Source: VXPW01 sp965115815
GTDB lineage: Bacteria; Pseudomonadota; Alphaproteobacteria; TMED109
Reading direction: 5' to 3'
DNA length: 64,000 nucleotides
Assembly (NCBI GenBank): GCA_965115815.1
Contig: OZ220465.1
Coordinates: 2,728,001-2,792,000 of the forward strand
The notes beneath the pieces are model-generated. The model made no database searches and was not told the origin of the DNA. It saw nothing but the letters and a program-made list of their open reading frames with translations. Both the position numbers and the translations under genes were made by a program. Below, piece by piece: positions 45,261 through 57,065 of the stretch (the first letter of the stretch is position 1; each line of letters opens with the position of its first letter).

Positions 45261-48200
45261 GTGCCCACGCGACGCCAGCCGCCCAACATCTGGCCGGGCT
45301 TTGTCGACGGAATTTCGACACTGCTGCTGGTCCTCATATTCCTTCTTGCGATCTTCGTTCTTTCCGAATTCGTCTTGGGCTTACTGCTGAAAGGCCGCGA
45401 TGCCGAACTGCGATCCCTGACTTCCCGGATGGACGCCCTGACGGCACAACTCACTGCCCAGGAGAGCCAGAACGCCGAATTGAGTGAAACCGTCTACGAA
45501 CTCACCCGGTCTCTCGATGAATCCGAAGCACAAGTCGGCAGCATGCGGGCAACCAATGCACGACTTGACGATCAGGTTCGGTTTCTCAACGAGTCCCTGC
45601 AAGCCGCCGAAACCCTCGGGAAGGACTTGGGTTCGAAGAACGAACAACTCGCCCTTCAGGCCCAGGAGCTCGCACGGTCGCTGGAATCATCGGAGACTCT
45701 GGCGGGAAACCAACAGGCAGAGAATCAGTCTCTCGCGGCGGACATCCAGCATCTTACACAATTGCTTCAGGACGCCGAGAAACTTGCAAACGATCTGCAA
45801 GATCGAAACGATTCCCTGGCCGAAGATCTTGATCAAACTTATCACGCGCTAGATTCCGCCGAAGCCCGAAGTATGGAACTTCAGGACCGGAATGAATCGC
45901 TGGAGGAGACGGTACGGGAACTCTCGCTGACGGTCACGACTGCTCAGCAGGCCGGTCGAGACCTGCAGGCCCAGAACCGGATCCTCGACGCCGAGGTCGT
46001 GCAACTGACCGAGGCCCTCGCCGACGCCGAAGCCCGGGGCGGCGACCTCCAGACCCGGAACCGGACCCTCGACACCGAGGTCGCACAACTGACCGAAGCC
46101 CTCGCCGACGCCGAAGCCCGGGGCGGCGACCTCCAGACCCGGAACCGGACCCTCGACGCCGAGGTCGCACAACTGACCGAAGCCCTCGCCGACGCCGAAG
46201 CCCGGGGCGGCGACCTCCAGACCCGGAACCGGACCCTCGACGCCGAGGTCGCACAACTGACCGAAGCCCTCGCCGACGCCGAAGCCCGGGGCGGCGACCT
46301 CCAGACCCGGAACCGAACCCTCGACGCCGAGGTCGCACAACTGACCGAGGCCCTCGCTGACGCCGAAGCCCGGGGCGGCGATCTCCAGACCCGGAACCGA
46401 ACCCTCGACGCCGAGGTCGCACAACTGACCGAAGCCCTCGCCGACGCCGAAGCCCGGGGCGGCGATCTCCAGACCCGGAACCGAACCCTCGACGCCGAGG
46501 TCGCACAACTGACCGAAGCCCTCGCCGACGCCGAAGCCCGGGGCGGCGACCTCCAGACCCGGAACCGAACCCTCGACGCCGAGGTCGCACAACTGACCGA
46601 AGCCCTCGCCGACGCCGAAGCCCGGGGCGGCGACCTCCAGACCCGGAACCGGACCCTCGACGCCGAGGTCGCACAACTGACCGAAGCCCTCGCCGACGCC
46701 GAAGCCCGGGGCGGCGACCTCCAGACCCGGAACCGGACCCTCGACGCCGAGGTCGCACAACTGACCGAAGCCCTCGCCGACGCCGAAGCCCGGGGCGGCG
46801 ACCTCCAGACCCGGAACCGGACCCTCGACGCCGAGGTCGCACAACTGACCGAAGCCCTCGCCGACGCCGAGGCCCGGGGCGACGAGCAGCGCAGCGAAAA
46901 TGAAGGTCTTTCCGCCGAGATCCTGCAGTTGACCGCCGACCTCGAAACCGCCCGGGCGGGCGGCAACGATCTGCTGGCGCGCAACCGGTCCCTGGAAGAG
47001 GCCGTTGCGCAACGGGATCAGGCGGTTACTGCGGCGAGGGCCCGGAATGACGAATTGTTGGCCGAGAACGAGGCCCTCGAAGAGGAGTCCCGGAGCCTGT
47101 CGCGTGCGCTGGAAGAAGCCTCGGGTCGTGGTGACGAGATTCAGGCCCGGAACCAGCTGTTGTCCGCCGAGCTGCAGACCTCCACACAGGCTCTGGATAC
47201 GGCCGAGGCCCGCGGCGACACGCTGCAGGCGGACAACGACCAACTGACCGCAAACCTCCAGCAAATCGGCCTGTCGCTTGAAGCCGCCGAAGCGCTGGGA
47301 CTGGACCTGCAAGCCCGAAACGATCAGCTGACTACCGACTTTCAGGTGCTTTCCCGTCGGTTCGAAGAAGCCCAAACCCAGGAAACCGGGCTGCGGGCCC
47401 GCAATCGGGAACTGATGTCCGAAGTAGGAACGCTGCGCCGGTCGCTCGACGAAGCGGAAGTGCGGGACACCGAGCTGCGGAGCGAAATCGAGCGATTGCT
47501 CGGCAATGAGCAATCGCTTCGCCAGAACCTCAACCGCCTCCGAACGTCGGAACGGGACCTCACGGACCAGTCCCGGAACCTGGAACTCGACAACGTGCAG
47601 CTTGAGCGCAGGCTTGGCGAACTTGCCGCGGTTGCCGCCGCAACCCGAACCGACCTGCTGCAGACCGAAACCGATCTCCAGCAGGAACGCGCCCTGTCGG
47701 CGGCCGCGCGGGAACAGGCGGCCGTGCTGAACCGTCAACTGGCCGACGTGCGGGCGCGGCTGGATGAACTCGGGCGCCTGCTCGACGCCGCCGAAGCGGA
47801 TCGCGAAGCCAAGGGAGTCCAGATTGCAGAGCTCGGCGAGCGGCTCAATGCCGCCTTGGCCACGCGGGTAGGTGAACTGGCCCGGTATCGATCGGAATTC
47901 TTCGGACGGCTCCGGGACATTCTGGGAAACCGCGCCGACATGCGGGTCGCGGGCGATCGCTTCATCTTCCAGTCCGAAGTACTGTTCGCCAGCGGGTCCG
48001 CAGAGATCGGCGCCGGCGGCCGGCGGGAGATCATCAAAGTCTCCGAAGCCCTGCAGGCCCTGGCGGAGGACATTCCCGACGATCTGCCGTGGATTCTGCA
48101 GATCGAAGGTCATACCGACACAGACCCCATCGCCACGGAACAGTTTCCCTCCAACTGGGAACTCTCCGTCGCGCGAGCTTCCGCCGTCGCGCGGATCCTT

Positions 48201-48332
48201 CTCGACCACGGCGTACCACCCGAGAAGCTGTCGGTCGCGGGATTCGGTGAGTTCCAGCCCATTGATCCGGGCTCCCACCCCGCCGCTCTTCGGCGCAACC
48301 GTCGAATCGAACTCAAGCTCACGCAGCCGTGA
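45261..48332 (+). CDS. coiled-coil OmpA/MotB-like peptidoglycan-binding protein
   Basis: 1023 residues. One N-terminal membrane helix (ISTLLLVLIFLLAIFVLSEF) follows a short lead (PNIWPGFVDG), as in MotB. Then about 800 residues of coiled coil, including ten near-identical 28-residue repeats (LTEALADAEARGGDLQ plus TRNRTLDAEVAQ). The last ~130 residues form an OmpA-like domain: FQSEVLFASGSAEIGAGGRR, LQIEGHTDTDPIATEQFPSN and WELSVARASAVARILLDHG, ending RRNRRIELKLTQP. It would be anchored in the inner membrane and bind peptidoglycan by a long periplasmic rod, with the MotA-like partner upstream as the proton channel. GTG start at 45261. The role (motor, tether or transport) cannot be read from sequence. 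Confidence 0.82.
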   Translation: MPTRRQPPNIWPGFVDGISTLLLVLIFLLAIFVLSEFVLGLLLKGRDAELRSLTSRMDALTAQLTAQESQNAELSETVYELTRSLDESEAQVGSMRATNARLDDQVRFLNESLQAAETLGKDLGSKNEQLALQAQELARSLESSETLAGNQQAENQSLAADIQHLTQLLQDAEKLANDLQDRNDSLAEDLDQTYHALDSAEARSMELQDRNESLEETVRELSLTVTTAQQAGRDLQAQNRILDAEVVQLTEALADAEARGGDLQTRNRTLDTEVAQLTEALADAEARGGDLQTRNRTLDAEVAQLTEALADAEARGGDLQTRNRTLDAEVAQLTEALADAEARGGDLQTRNRTLDAEVAQLTEALADAEARGGDLQTRNRTLDAEVAQLTEALADAEARGGDLQTRNRTLDAEVAQLTEALADAEARGGDLQTRNRTLDAEVAQLTEALADAEARGGDLQTRNRTLDAEVAQLTEALADAEARGGDLQTRNRTLDAEVAQLTEALADAEARGGDLQTRNRTLDAEVAQLTEALADAEARGDEQRSENEGLSAEILQLTADLETARAGGNDLLARNRSLEEAVAQRDQAVTAARARNDELLAENEALEEESRSLSRALEEASGRGDEIQARNQLLSAELQTSTQALDTAEARGDTLQADNDQLTANLQQIGLSLEAAEALGLDLQARNDQLTTDFQVLSRRFEEAQTQETGLRARNRELMSEVGTLRRSLDEAEVRDTELRSEIERLLGNEQSLRQNLNRLRTSERDLTDQSRNLELDNVQLERRLGELAAVAAATRTDLLQTETDLQQERALSAAAREQAAVLNRQLADVRARLDELGRLLDAAEADREAKGVQIAELGERLNAALATRVGELARYRSEFFGRLRDILGNRADMRVAGDRFIFQSEVLFASGSAEIGAGGRREIIKVSEALQALAEDIPDDLPWILQIEGHTDTDPIATEQFPSNWELSVARASAVARILLDHGVPPEKLSVAGFGEFQPIDPGSHPAALRRNRRIELKLTQP
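46005..46844 (+). repeat. ten tandem 84-bp repeats coding for coiled coil
   Basis: Ten consecutive 84-bp units starting CTGACCGA(A/G)GCCCTCGC, followed by a partial eleventh that leaves the pattern at GCCCGGGGCGACGAGCAG. Units differ only at a few synonymous positions (GGA/GAA, GAC/GAT) plus one Ala-to-Thr. 84 bp is 28 residues, exactly four heptads, so unit gain or loss keeps the coiled coil in register. Confidence 0.95.
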
Positions 48333-48510
48333 CCGCTACGGCGACCGCGAAGCAAGCATCTGGTATCCTGTCGGCAGCAGGAGACCATCGTCATGAATCG
48401 CCGTGGGGCACGGACCTGTCCGGCGGTTCCTGACCGACGTGGCCGCTCCGTGTCCGAATTCGCCTGCTTTCCACCCCCGCCCTCCTGACGTGATCCAGCG
48501 CCACACCGCC

Positions 48511-50039
48511 ATGCGAGATGTCCTGCAGACCCTCGAGCGAAAACGCCGCAATGCTCACCTAGGGGGAGGCGCGGCGCGCATCGAAAAACAGCATGCCAAG
48601 GGCAAGCTGACTGCGCGAGAACGCCTTTCCGTCCTGCTGGACCCGGACTCGTTCGAAGAATTCGACATGTTCGTCGAACACCGAAGCGGCGACTTCGGGA
48701 TGCAGCGGCAAACCATCCCCGGCGACGGGGTCGTCACCGGATGGGGCGAAATCGGCGGACGTTCCGTATTCGTGTTCAGTCAGGACTTCACGGTTTTCGG
48801 CGGCTCCCTGTCGGAAGCCCACGCAGAGAAGATCTGCAAGGTGATGGACCAAGCGATGAAGGTGGGCGCACCGCTGATCGGCCTCAACGATTCCGGAGGA
48901 GCGCGCATTCAAGAAGGCGTCGCGTCGCTGGGCGGCTACGCCGAAGTATTTCAGCGGAACGTGCTCGCCTCGGGCGTCATCCCGCAGATTTCCGTGATCA
49001 TGGGTCCGTGCGCCGGCGGGGCTGTCTATTCGCCCGCCATGACCGACTTCATCTGCATGGTGCGCGATACCAGCTACATGTTCGTGACCGGGCCCGATGT
49101 CGTGAAGACCGTGATTCAGGAAGAAGTTTCGCACGAAGAACTCGGCGGTGCACGAACCCATACCGCGAGGTCGGGCGTCGCCGACCTCGCGTTCGACAAC
49201 GACCTCGAAACCCTTGCGCAGGTGCGGCGCCTGTTCCAGTTCCTGCCGCTCTCGAATCGCGACCCGATACCGGTACGACCCACCAGCGATCCGCCCGACC
49301 GGGTCGAGGCTGCGCTGGATTCGCTGATCCCCGTGCAGCTCAACCAGCCCTACGACATGCGCGAAGTACTGGAGAAGGTTCTCGACGAAGGGGAATTCTT
49401 CGAGATTCAGCCGGACTTTGCCGCCAATATCCTGATCGGTTTCGGTCGCATGGAGGGGCGGACCGTCGGAGTGGTGGCCAACCAACCCCTAGAGCTCGCC
49501 GGCTGTCTCGACATCAATTCCAGCCGAAAGGCCGCGCGCTTCGTGCGATTCTGCGACTGCTACGACATCCCCATCATCACCTTCGTCGACGTGCCCGGGT
49601 TCCTGCCGGGAACCGACCAGGAGTACGGGGGTCTGATCAAGCACGGCGCCAAGCTCCTATTCGCCTATGCAGAAACCACATCTCCCAAGGTCACGGTCAT
49701 CACGCGCAAGGCCTACGGCGGCGCCTACGACGTGATGGCGTCGAAGCACCTGCGGGGAGACATCAACCTCGCATGGCCGACGGCGGAAATCGCCGTGATG
49801 GGGCCGAGAGGGGCGGTGGAGATCATTTTCCGGGCGGACATTGGAGACCCGGAGAAGATCCGGCGACGCAGCGACGAATACCGCCGCAAGTTCGCGAACC
49901 CGTTTGTCGCCGCCAGCCGCGGGTACATCGACGACATCATTCTGCCACGCGAGACCCGTTCCCGCATTGCCCGTTCGCTGAGAATGCTGCGCACCAAGCA
50001 CCTTGCGAATCCGCCCAAGAAACACGGAAACATCCCGCT

Positions 50040-50043
<4 letters not shown>
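48511..50043 (+). CDS. pccB: propionyl-CoA carboxylase beta (carboxyltransferase) subunit
   Basis: 510 residues. MRDVLQTLERKRRNAHLGGG, KGKLTARERLSVLLDPDSFE and FVFSQDFTVFGGSLSEAHAE open the carboxyltransferase fold; GVIPQISVIMGPCAGGAVYS and FVDVPGFLPGTDQEYGGLIK carry the two oxyanion-hole glycine motifs; KAYGGAYDVMASKHLRGD and AEIAVMGPRGAVEIIFR complete it. It moves carboxyl from biotin to propionyl-CoA. ATG at 48511 is chosen; GTG at 48490 is possible. The stop overlaps the start of pccA, so the subunits are translationally coupled. A broader acyl-CoA substrate is possible. Confidence 0.92.
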
Positions 50044-52052
<2,009 letters not shown>

Positions 52053-52542
52053 CCGGGGTGTCCAGAATCGGGCCCGGTTCCGGACGGCGGCCGAGGCCGA
52101 ATCGGAGGACGGAGCGAGAATCCCGCGGGATCATCGCCGGGCCCGGGGGCGCCCGTCGCCGGATGCGCGAAAGACGCAACCCCGTCCTTCGGCAGCGGAA
52201 CCATGGGGATGGAATGTTCCGGATGCCGCAGCATCCGTCGGCCCGGCGACGAACCGCGCGACCAACCGGGAGCTGCGGCTGCGGACGGAGCACCGGAACG
52301 AATTCGCCGATTCCCGTCGCCGACAGGGGCGGAAAGCTCTTGATGCGTTTCGGGCGCAAACGGGAGAAGCCGCTCCTCCGCCGGGTGCGGGGGAATCACG
52401 AGAGATCCCACTTCCGAACCCATCCCATCGACCGACCGCCTGCAAACCTGGGACGTCGGTTCCGAATGCGATCCCGACTACCGAAACCGGTACCGCAATG
52501 TTCCGGCCGGCGCGGGTCGATGCCGCCGGACGGCAGGGACTC
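52053..52542. other. intergenic region, nothing recognised
   Basis: 490 bases between the convergent pccA and DUF1194 genes. No reading frame with family features on either strand and no clear repeat or hairpin beyond short GC-rich stems. May contain remnants; I see no supported feature. Confidence 0.4.
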
Positions 52543-53232
52543 TCATGGAACCATGGCGACCGGCAGGCCGATCTCGCGCACCAGTTTCTGCTGCATCGAC
52601 ACCGCGAAGTCCCGATAATCGTCCGCCACCATGAGGAACGCACCGACGCCGCCGATGACACTGTGCTCGAAGTAGTCGTCGAGAAACGGCTCCTCGTTCA
52701 GAATGGCAAGGCCGTTGACCGTGATTCCCTGCTCAATGGCCCGGTCACGGAGCGCCATGGGATGCACCCCGTTGTTGGCCCGGCCGTCACCCGAGACATC
52801 GATCACCTGCCGGCCGCTCTCGAACCGGTTGGTTGCGAGTTCCCGAATCGCGAACTCCATGGCACCGGCAATCGACGTCTGACCTCCCGGAATCGTGCGG
52901 GGCGCAACCCGCAACTCGCGGGAAAACGCCACGGCATCCGCCACGCTCCGGATCACGCGCCATCCGGTCACGGGAGCCTGCTCCCGATCGTCCGACCATT
53001 GGATCACGAGTACGGCGAGGCCGCCGGGCCCCAGTGTGCTGATCGCATCGAGGACCGACCGGTTTCGAAACGCCGCCGCGATGCCTCCCATCTGCAGGCG
53101 GTATTCTTGGCCGTCGACGCTCGATGAGACGTCGACCGCGATGATCAGCTCCATGTCCACGGATTCTGCCCTCGCCCCAGCGACGGACGCGGTCACGAGC
53201 ACGGCGGCGGTCAGGCATGGGTGGATCTTCAT
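52543..53232 (-). CDS. DUF1194 von Willebrand A-like periplasmic protein
   Basis: 229 residues from the ATG at 53232 (MKIHPCLTAAVLVTASVAGA, a signal peptide cleaved after ARA). A MIDAS-type motif ELIIAVDVSSSVDGQEYRLQ is followed by LAVLVIQWSDDREQAPVTGW, VAPRTIPGGQTSIAGAMEFA and RQVIDVSGDGRANNGVHPMA, all typical of DUF1194, a family common in alphaproteobacteria. Function unknown; the fold suggests metal-dependent protein binding outside the cytoplasm. The ATG overlaps the stop of the HEAT-repeat gene (ATGA), so the two are co-translated and may work together. Confidence 0.85.
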   Translation of the reverse strand: MKIHPCLTAAVLVTASVAGARAESVDMELIIAVDVSSSVDGQEYRLQMGGIAAAFRNRSVLDAISTLGPGGLAVLVIQWSDDREQAPVTGWRVIRSVADAVAFSRELRVAPRTIPGGQTSIAGAMEFAIRELATNRFESGRQVIDVSGDGRANNGVHPMALRDRAIEQGITVNGLAILNEEPFLDDYFEHSVIGGVGAFLMVADDYRDFAVSMQQKLVREIGLPVAMVP

Positions 53233-54608
53233 CGGACCGCGTGTACCGGCGCTTCGAGAACCTTCAGCGCCCACGTCGCCGCCTGGCGCACTTCTTCCTC
53301 CGGATCCTCCAGTGCAAGCTGGAGAACGCCGGTCGCCTGGCCTGCTCCCACACTGCCCAGCGCCTCGGCTGCCAGTGCCCGCACCTTCGGGTCGCGGGCT
53401 TCGAGATGAGAGAGAACCTTCGACGCCAACGGCGCCGCGGCCGGGCCGAGCTCAATGACGGCTGACAGGACGCCGGCCAGCAGCAGCGCATCCCCGTAGT
53501 CGAGCACGACAGCCAGTTCGGCGAGCACATCGGGACCGGCGTTTCGAAGGGCCCGGGTCACCGCCCAGCGAACGTTATCATCGGGATCCCCCAGCGCGGA
53601 AACCAGTTCCGGAGCCACGGCGGCTCCGGCCTTCGCGCCCATCTCGCCCAATGCGTCGACGGCCGCACGGCGAACGCGAGACACCGGATCGCGCAGCAGC
53701 GGTGTGACCAGTTCTGCATCCGCCGAACCGTCCTCGCCGAGATCGGCAAATCCCTTGGCCGCCTGGTATCGCACACGAGGGTCCGGATCGCCCACAAGGT
53801 CGCCAAACGCCGCTCGGGACGCCTCCACGATCGCGCGTCGCAACGAGGGATAGCCGCGCAGTCGTTCGGCGGACGTCATCGCCTTCGGCCAGATCGCAGC
53901 CTGCGAATCGGTAAGCCAGCCAGATTCGCCTGGCCAGTTCCGGTCTCCTGCGATCCGACGCAGGCACAATGCCGCCATGGCCCGAATTTCCGGATCCGGA
54001 TCCCGGATCAGCGGAGTTACCCGCGGCACCGCAACCCCCGCCCGCGCTCCATGCGCCGCAAGCCCCTTCAGTGCCGTCAATCGCCGGCCGCGGACCGGGT
54101 CGTCAAGCCAGTGCATCAGCGCCGCCACGGCGACCGGCCCCATCTTCCCGAGGGTCGACGCGGCGGCCGCCTGAACGGCCGGGTCCGCATCCTCCAGCAG
54201 CTCGAGCAAGGCGGGCGTAGCCACAACGGCCTTGAGACCGAAACTCTCCATCGCCCCCGCCGCCGCCCAGCGAATCTCGGGATCCGGATCCTCCAGCAGC
54301 GCGATGAGCGCGGTCATCGTCACGTGGGCCCGGCCACTGATGCGCTCAAGGGCACGAATAGCCCGGATCCGCACGGCACGGTCCGGATCGCGCAGCGCCA
54401 CTGCAATCAGGGCGTCAATGGCCGTATTGGCGTGAGATCCCAGTCCGCCAAGCCGGGCCGCGGCTTTGGCGCGGCCCGTCGCGGCGGTCGACTGCAGTGC
54501 CGCCACCAGACTCGACACCTGCTCCAGCGGGGCCGCCCGCAGCAGCGGCCCCGTCATCAGCAATGCGGCGAGGGGCAGCGGAGCCCAGACCAATCGAGAC
54601 ACGGACAC
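53229..54608 (-). CDS. exported HEAT/PBS-lyase repeat protein
   Basis: 459 residues. A signal peptide-like N-terminus (LVWAPLPLAALLMTGPLLRA) is followed by about a dozen HEAT-like repeats of ~31 residues with a DPDPxIRxxAAxAL pattern, for example EDPDPEIRWAAAGAMESFG, DADPAVQAAAASTLGKMG and GDPDDNVRWAVTRALRNAG. Such repeats form a curved scaffold for protein binding. The C-terminus reads QAATWALKVLEAPVHAVR. The start is GTG at 54608; a second GTG two codons on is possible. Coupled to the DUF1194 gene downstream. Partner and role unknown. Confidence 0.8.
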   Translation of the reverse strand: MSVSRLVWAPLPLAALLMTGPLLRAAPLEQVSSLVAALQSTAATGRAKAAARLGGLGSHANTAIDALIAVALRDPDRAVRIRAIRALERISGRAHVTMTALIALLEDPDPEIRWAAAGAMESFGLKAVVATPALLELLEDADPAVQAAAASTLGKMGPVAVAALMHWLDDPVRGRRLTALKGLAAHGARAGVAVPRVTPLIRDPDPEIRAMAALCLRRIAGDRNWPGESGWLTDSQAAIWPKAMTSAERLRGYPSLRRAIVEASRAAFGDLVGDPDPRVRYQAAKGFADLGEDGSADAELVTPLLRDPVSRVRRAAVDALGEMGAKAGAAVAPELVSALGDPDDNVRWAVTRALRNAGPDVLAELAVVLDYGDALLLAGVLSAVIELGPAAAPLASKVLSHLEARDPKVRALAAEALGSVGAGQATGVLQLALEDPEEEVRQAATWALKVLEAPVHAVR

Positions 54609-55539
54609 TCGAGGATCGCGGAACAGATCGGCGCATCATTCCAAGCCCGGCTCCCTCCGTCAAATCCCGGCCTTGCATATCCCGGCCGTGCCGTCAGGCA
54701 CGCGGCGGCACGGCCCGGTCACGGCACGCACAGTGCTCGGGATCGTCCTTTTGCGGCGATGGCCGCCGCTGTGGTGGATGCTTGGAAGGACCGCTGAACG
54801 GGGCACAAATTTCCGCTTTCTTGCCAAGTTTTCCGGCTGCGGCGACCCGTGGACGGCCCAAAGACCAAAACCCGGCAGGGTTGGGCCCGTGCCCCCTCCA
54901 TCAGCAGTCGGCAAGATCGAATGCAGCGTGGGAAAGTCCTGCACGGGGCCGCGCGCGAACCTACGCAACATCACCATGCCTGCCAGCAAGAAAACACGAA
55001 CGAATAAGCGTGGGAATGCCCTGCGTCCTCGGCCGGTGACGGCCGTCTCGCCCGTGGACCGCCCCCAAGGCCGTACCACACCGTGCGAAGCGGTCGCACG
55101 GGCGGCGGCGGCCGCTCCTCGGGCGGCTGAGGGCGGTCTGAGCGCCGTGCCGCCGACACGATCATGAAGCCGGCGGTTGTCGCTTCGATCCCTGCCTCCG
55201 AAACCACCTGCAACCCTTGCCGACCAAGAGGCCTGCAAGGATCTTCTGAACCCACGGTCAAGGAAGGAATTCAGCGGAGGCAACACACGGTCAGCACGGA
55301 AAGCCCAAGAGCAGGGGCCCATCGGTTTCGTCGAACAGCCGATCAGGAAGGGGCTCGGGGGGACGTCTTCGACACCGTGCGGCCCGCTGCTTCACGGCTC
55401 TGGCGCATGTGTAACAAAATTTCGCCGATTCGGGCCCGGAATCGCCGATTTCCGGGGCTCTGAGCGAAGAAACCCTTGGAAAACCCGGGTCATTCTGTCG
55501 GGGCCTTCCAAGTAGTGCCGTTTTCTTTTGGGAGCCCCT
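54609..55539. other. intergenic region with IS leader, no gene recognised
   Basis: About 930 bases. The first ~600 show no reading frame with family features on either strand; short GC-rich stretches only. From about 55420, GTGTAACAAAATTTCGCCGA and the following bases look like the leader and end of an IS1634-type element whose transposase follows. Confidence 0.4.
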
Positions 55540-56356
55540 TGCAGCCGGCCGAATCGGCATTCCGTTGGGTGCAGATTCCTTCGACGGACCCGAACCGGCA
55601 GCCGCAAGGGTCGCTCCTACACCACCGGCCGGTGGGTGGAATCGGTGCGCCGGGGCGACCGGGTACGGCCGCGAACGCTGCTTGATCTCGGCATCGACGT
55701 TCCGATCGAGCCGGAGCTGTGGGGGGGGGGAGACCTCTGCCAGCGAATGGACGAGATCCTCAGCCCGCCGTCCACCTTCCTGCCGGTCTCCCTGCCCGCG
55801 AAGGCCGAAGGCGCAGCCCAACGGATCGCCTCCCGTCTTGTGGCCGCGGCCCCTCCGGCGCCCCGGAAGACCGATCTCCAAGAAGTCGACGTCACCCGCA
55901 TCGAGAGGGTGCGGCCGCGTTCCTGCGGGGTCGAGCCCGTGGGGGTGGGGGCCGTCCGGAAGGCCGGCTTGGACCGCCGGCTGGAGCATCTGGGGGTTCC
56001 CGGTCCGCTGCGGAGGGCCGCGCTGGGTTCGATTCTCGGACGCAGGGCGCGCCCCGGTTCCGAGCGCGCCACCTGGGCGTGGCGGTGCCGGCGCCGTGCG
56101 CTCGGCGAGTTGCGGGAGGTCGACTTCGAAGCTTCGAGCGCCAGGAGTTTGTACCAGGCTTCGGATGCGCTCCTGCATCCTCGCGACGCGATCGAGAAGC
56201 ATCGGTTTCACCGGAGTACGGATCGGTTCGGAATCGAGCCGACGATCCCTCTGTACGATCGCACGAACCCGTTCTACGAAGGCTGGGCGGCGAGGCAGCC
56301 CAAGGCCCGCTTCGGTCGCTCCAAGGAACGCCGCTCCGATGGCCGGCTGCGGACGC
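55540..56356 (+). pseudogene. IS1634-family transposase, N-terminal fragment
   Basis: FLRRTRTGSRKGRSYTTGRW, RPRTLLDLGIDVPIEPELW, DLQEVDVTRIERVRPRSCGV, YQASDALLHPRDAIEKHRFH and the first DDE motif area TIPLYDRTNPFYEGWAARQ match IS1634-type transposases, where the usual text is TLYDLTNTYFEG. The Leu-to-Arg and Thr-to-Pro changes are T-to-G and A-to-C. Cut off by an ISAs1 fragment at 56357. Dead. Confidence 0.72.
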
Positions 56357-57063
56357 CAGGCGGTCCCACGCTAGGTTGGTTGGAAGGCTGGGTTCCGCGG
56401 GTTCCGGATGATTCGGATTGGTGCTGGCTGTTTGTGAAGCGGCGTGGGATCCGTGGTGGTCATGGAACGCGCCGCGGATGTGTTCGAGACGACCCCGGAG
56501 GGTTTTGCGCTCCGGGATGGGGTGGTGCGTCTTGCGCGGCCGGATGAGGTGTGTCGCTGGAACCGTGTGGTGGACCGTCATCACGATCTGGGTTTCAAGC
56601 AGTTTGCGGGTCGAGGTCTGCGCTATGTATTCACGTGGCGCGGGCAGTGGATGGGCGCTGCGGGCGGGCAGACGGGCGCCTTCCGCTGTGCGTCGCGGGA
56701 CCGTGGGATGGGCGGGCGCCGCGAGGAACCGTTGGAGCGGTTGCACCGGATCGGAAACCCCACGAGGTTTGTGATTCTGGGAGGTCGCCGGGCGTTTCGG
56801 GGTCTTGACTCGTGTGCGTGGTCGCGGATGGAGCGGCGTCTCAGCGACGACGGGGAGGCTGCGTACGGCACTCCATTGCGGGTGGCGGAGTCGTGGGTTT
56901 CGCCGACGAAGTTCCGCGGCACCCTGTACCAGGCGGCGAACGGGACGTGCGTGGGCAGGAGCAAGGGCGATGCGCGCGCCCACGGGCGCTCTACCGATCC
57001 GCACGGGGAGGCGAAGGATCAGTACGGGGTTCCGCTGCATCGTGACGCCGGTCGTCGGGTGCG
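56357..57063 (+). pseudogene. ISAs1 element fragment with DUF4338 domain
   Basis: Left end CAGGCGGTCCCACGCTAGG matches the ISAs1 right terminal repeat. The frame then follows the intact copy: MERAADVFETTPEGFALRDG, LARPDEVCRWNRVVDRHHDL, SPTKFRGTLYQAANGTCVGR, ending DAGRRVR where another element starts. The DDE domain is missing. Many Trp-to-Gly and similar changes. Confidence 0.82.
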
Positions 57064-57065
57064 GG

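Noticed and set aside
46005..46844. 84-bp repeats as a possible CRISPR array
   Set aside because: Units are contiguous with no unique spacers, lie in frame inside a long coding sequence and encode a heptad coiled coil.
45849..48278. Long opposite-strand frames over the coiled-coil repeat (809 and 346 codons)
   Set aside because: They are produced by the biased codons and tandem repeats of the real plus-strand gene and have no family features.
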